From: Terrisporobacter mayombei
GTDB lineage: Bacteria; Bacillota; Clostridia; Peptostreptococcales; Peptostreptococcaceae
Direction: 5' to 3'
NCBI RefSeq assembly: GCF_014333445.1
Contig: NZ_JACRYU010000018.1
Location: 42,670-106,669, forward strand
DNA: 64,000 bases
Positions 63,881 through 64,000 of the stretch are shown here, piece by piece; the stretch's first letter is position 1, and every line of letters begins with the position of its first letter. Position numbers and translations under genes: made by a program. The notes under the pieces are model-generated. The model did no database searches and was not told the origin of the DNA. It worked only from the letters and a program-made list of their open reading frames with translations.

Positions 63881-64000
<120 letters not shown>

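Overview
The window is AT-rich DNA from an endospore-forming Clostridia-type Firmicute, most likely a member of the Peptostreptococcaceae (Clostridioides, Paraclostridium or Romboutsia relatives). The evidence is strong purine-rich ribosome binding sites, AGA-dominated arginine codons, sporulation genes (yabG, veg, a SPOCS/LysM protein, spoIIR, sleB) and the housekeeping order tilS-ftsH-birA-ECF transporter-coaX-dus-greA-lysS leading into a 16S rRNA gene. The 16S gene enters at the right edge with about 120 nt visible. The genus is inference; the full 16S would settle it.

Left part, about 1-21 kb, is accessory and heavily eroded. It opens with the end of an ABC uptake operon (NMT1/SsuA-type binding protein and permease) that uses more CGN arginine codons than its neighbours. 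A graveyard follows (1.4-3.9 kb): a frameshifted phage-type small protein, a membrane-protein pseudogene, a possible polymorphic-toxin C-terminus with a frameshifted partner, and an IS1595-like transposase scrap. Then come an intact xpaC-telA pair, a gltS glutamate carrier, a wrecked enoate-reductase-type flavoenzyme, and a PucR regulator/OFA-type MFS/creatininase cluster holding a second, decayed PucR gene. A FecBCD-type iron or corrinoid uptake operon, a second gltS and a decayed exported protein complete this part.

Middle part, about 21-36 kb, has mostly single genes with their own terminators: a Fur-boxed heme oxygenase, a divergent uracil-DNA-glycosylase-fold protein, a pair of DUF606 membrane proteins divergent from a Crp-family regulator across a perfect palindrome, PhnA/YjdM, zinc-ribbon and YitT proteins, a GlpA-like pair of FAD oxidoreductases, and a luxS-metH activation protein-metH operon that links autoinducer-2 production, homocysteine and methionine recycling. 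An M29 aminopeptidase and a nitroreductase follow.

Right part, about 36-64 kb, is core genome: pyrF-carA-carB behind a leader with two PyrR-binding loops and a terminator; rRNA methyltransferase and pseudouridine synthase; UPF0489 and SEC-C proteins; sporulation genes with veg behind tandem promoters; ispE-gntR; spoIIR and sleB; tilS-ftsH; birA with a P1-family peptidase; a predicted pantothenate transporter (behind an unassigned structured leader) with coaX; dus, greA and lysS; and finally two sigma-A promoters and the 5' end of a ribosomal RNA operon. Essentially all inactivating mutations lie left of 21 kb, while the 43 kb to the right carries none that I saw. The decay is therefore regional rather than a general sequencing artefact.
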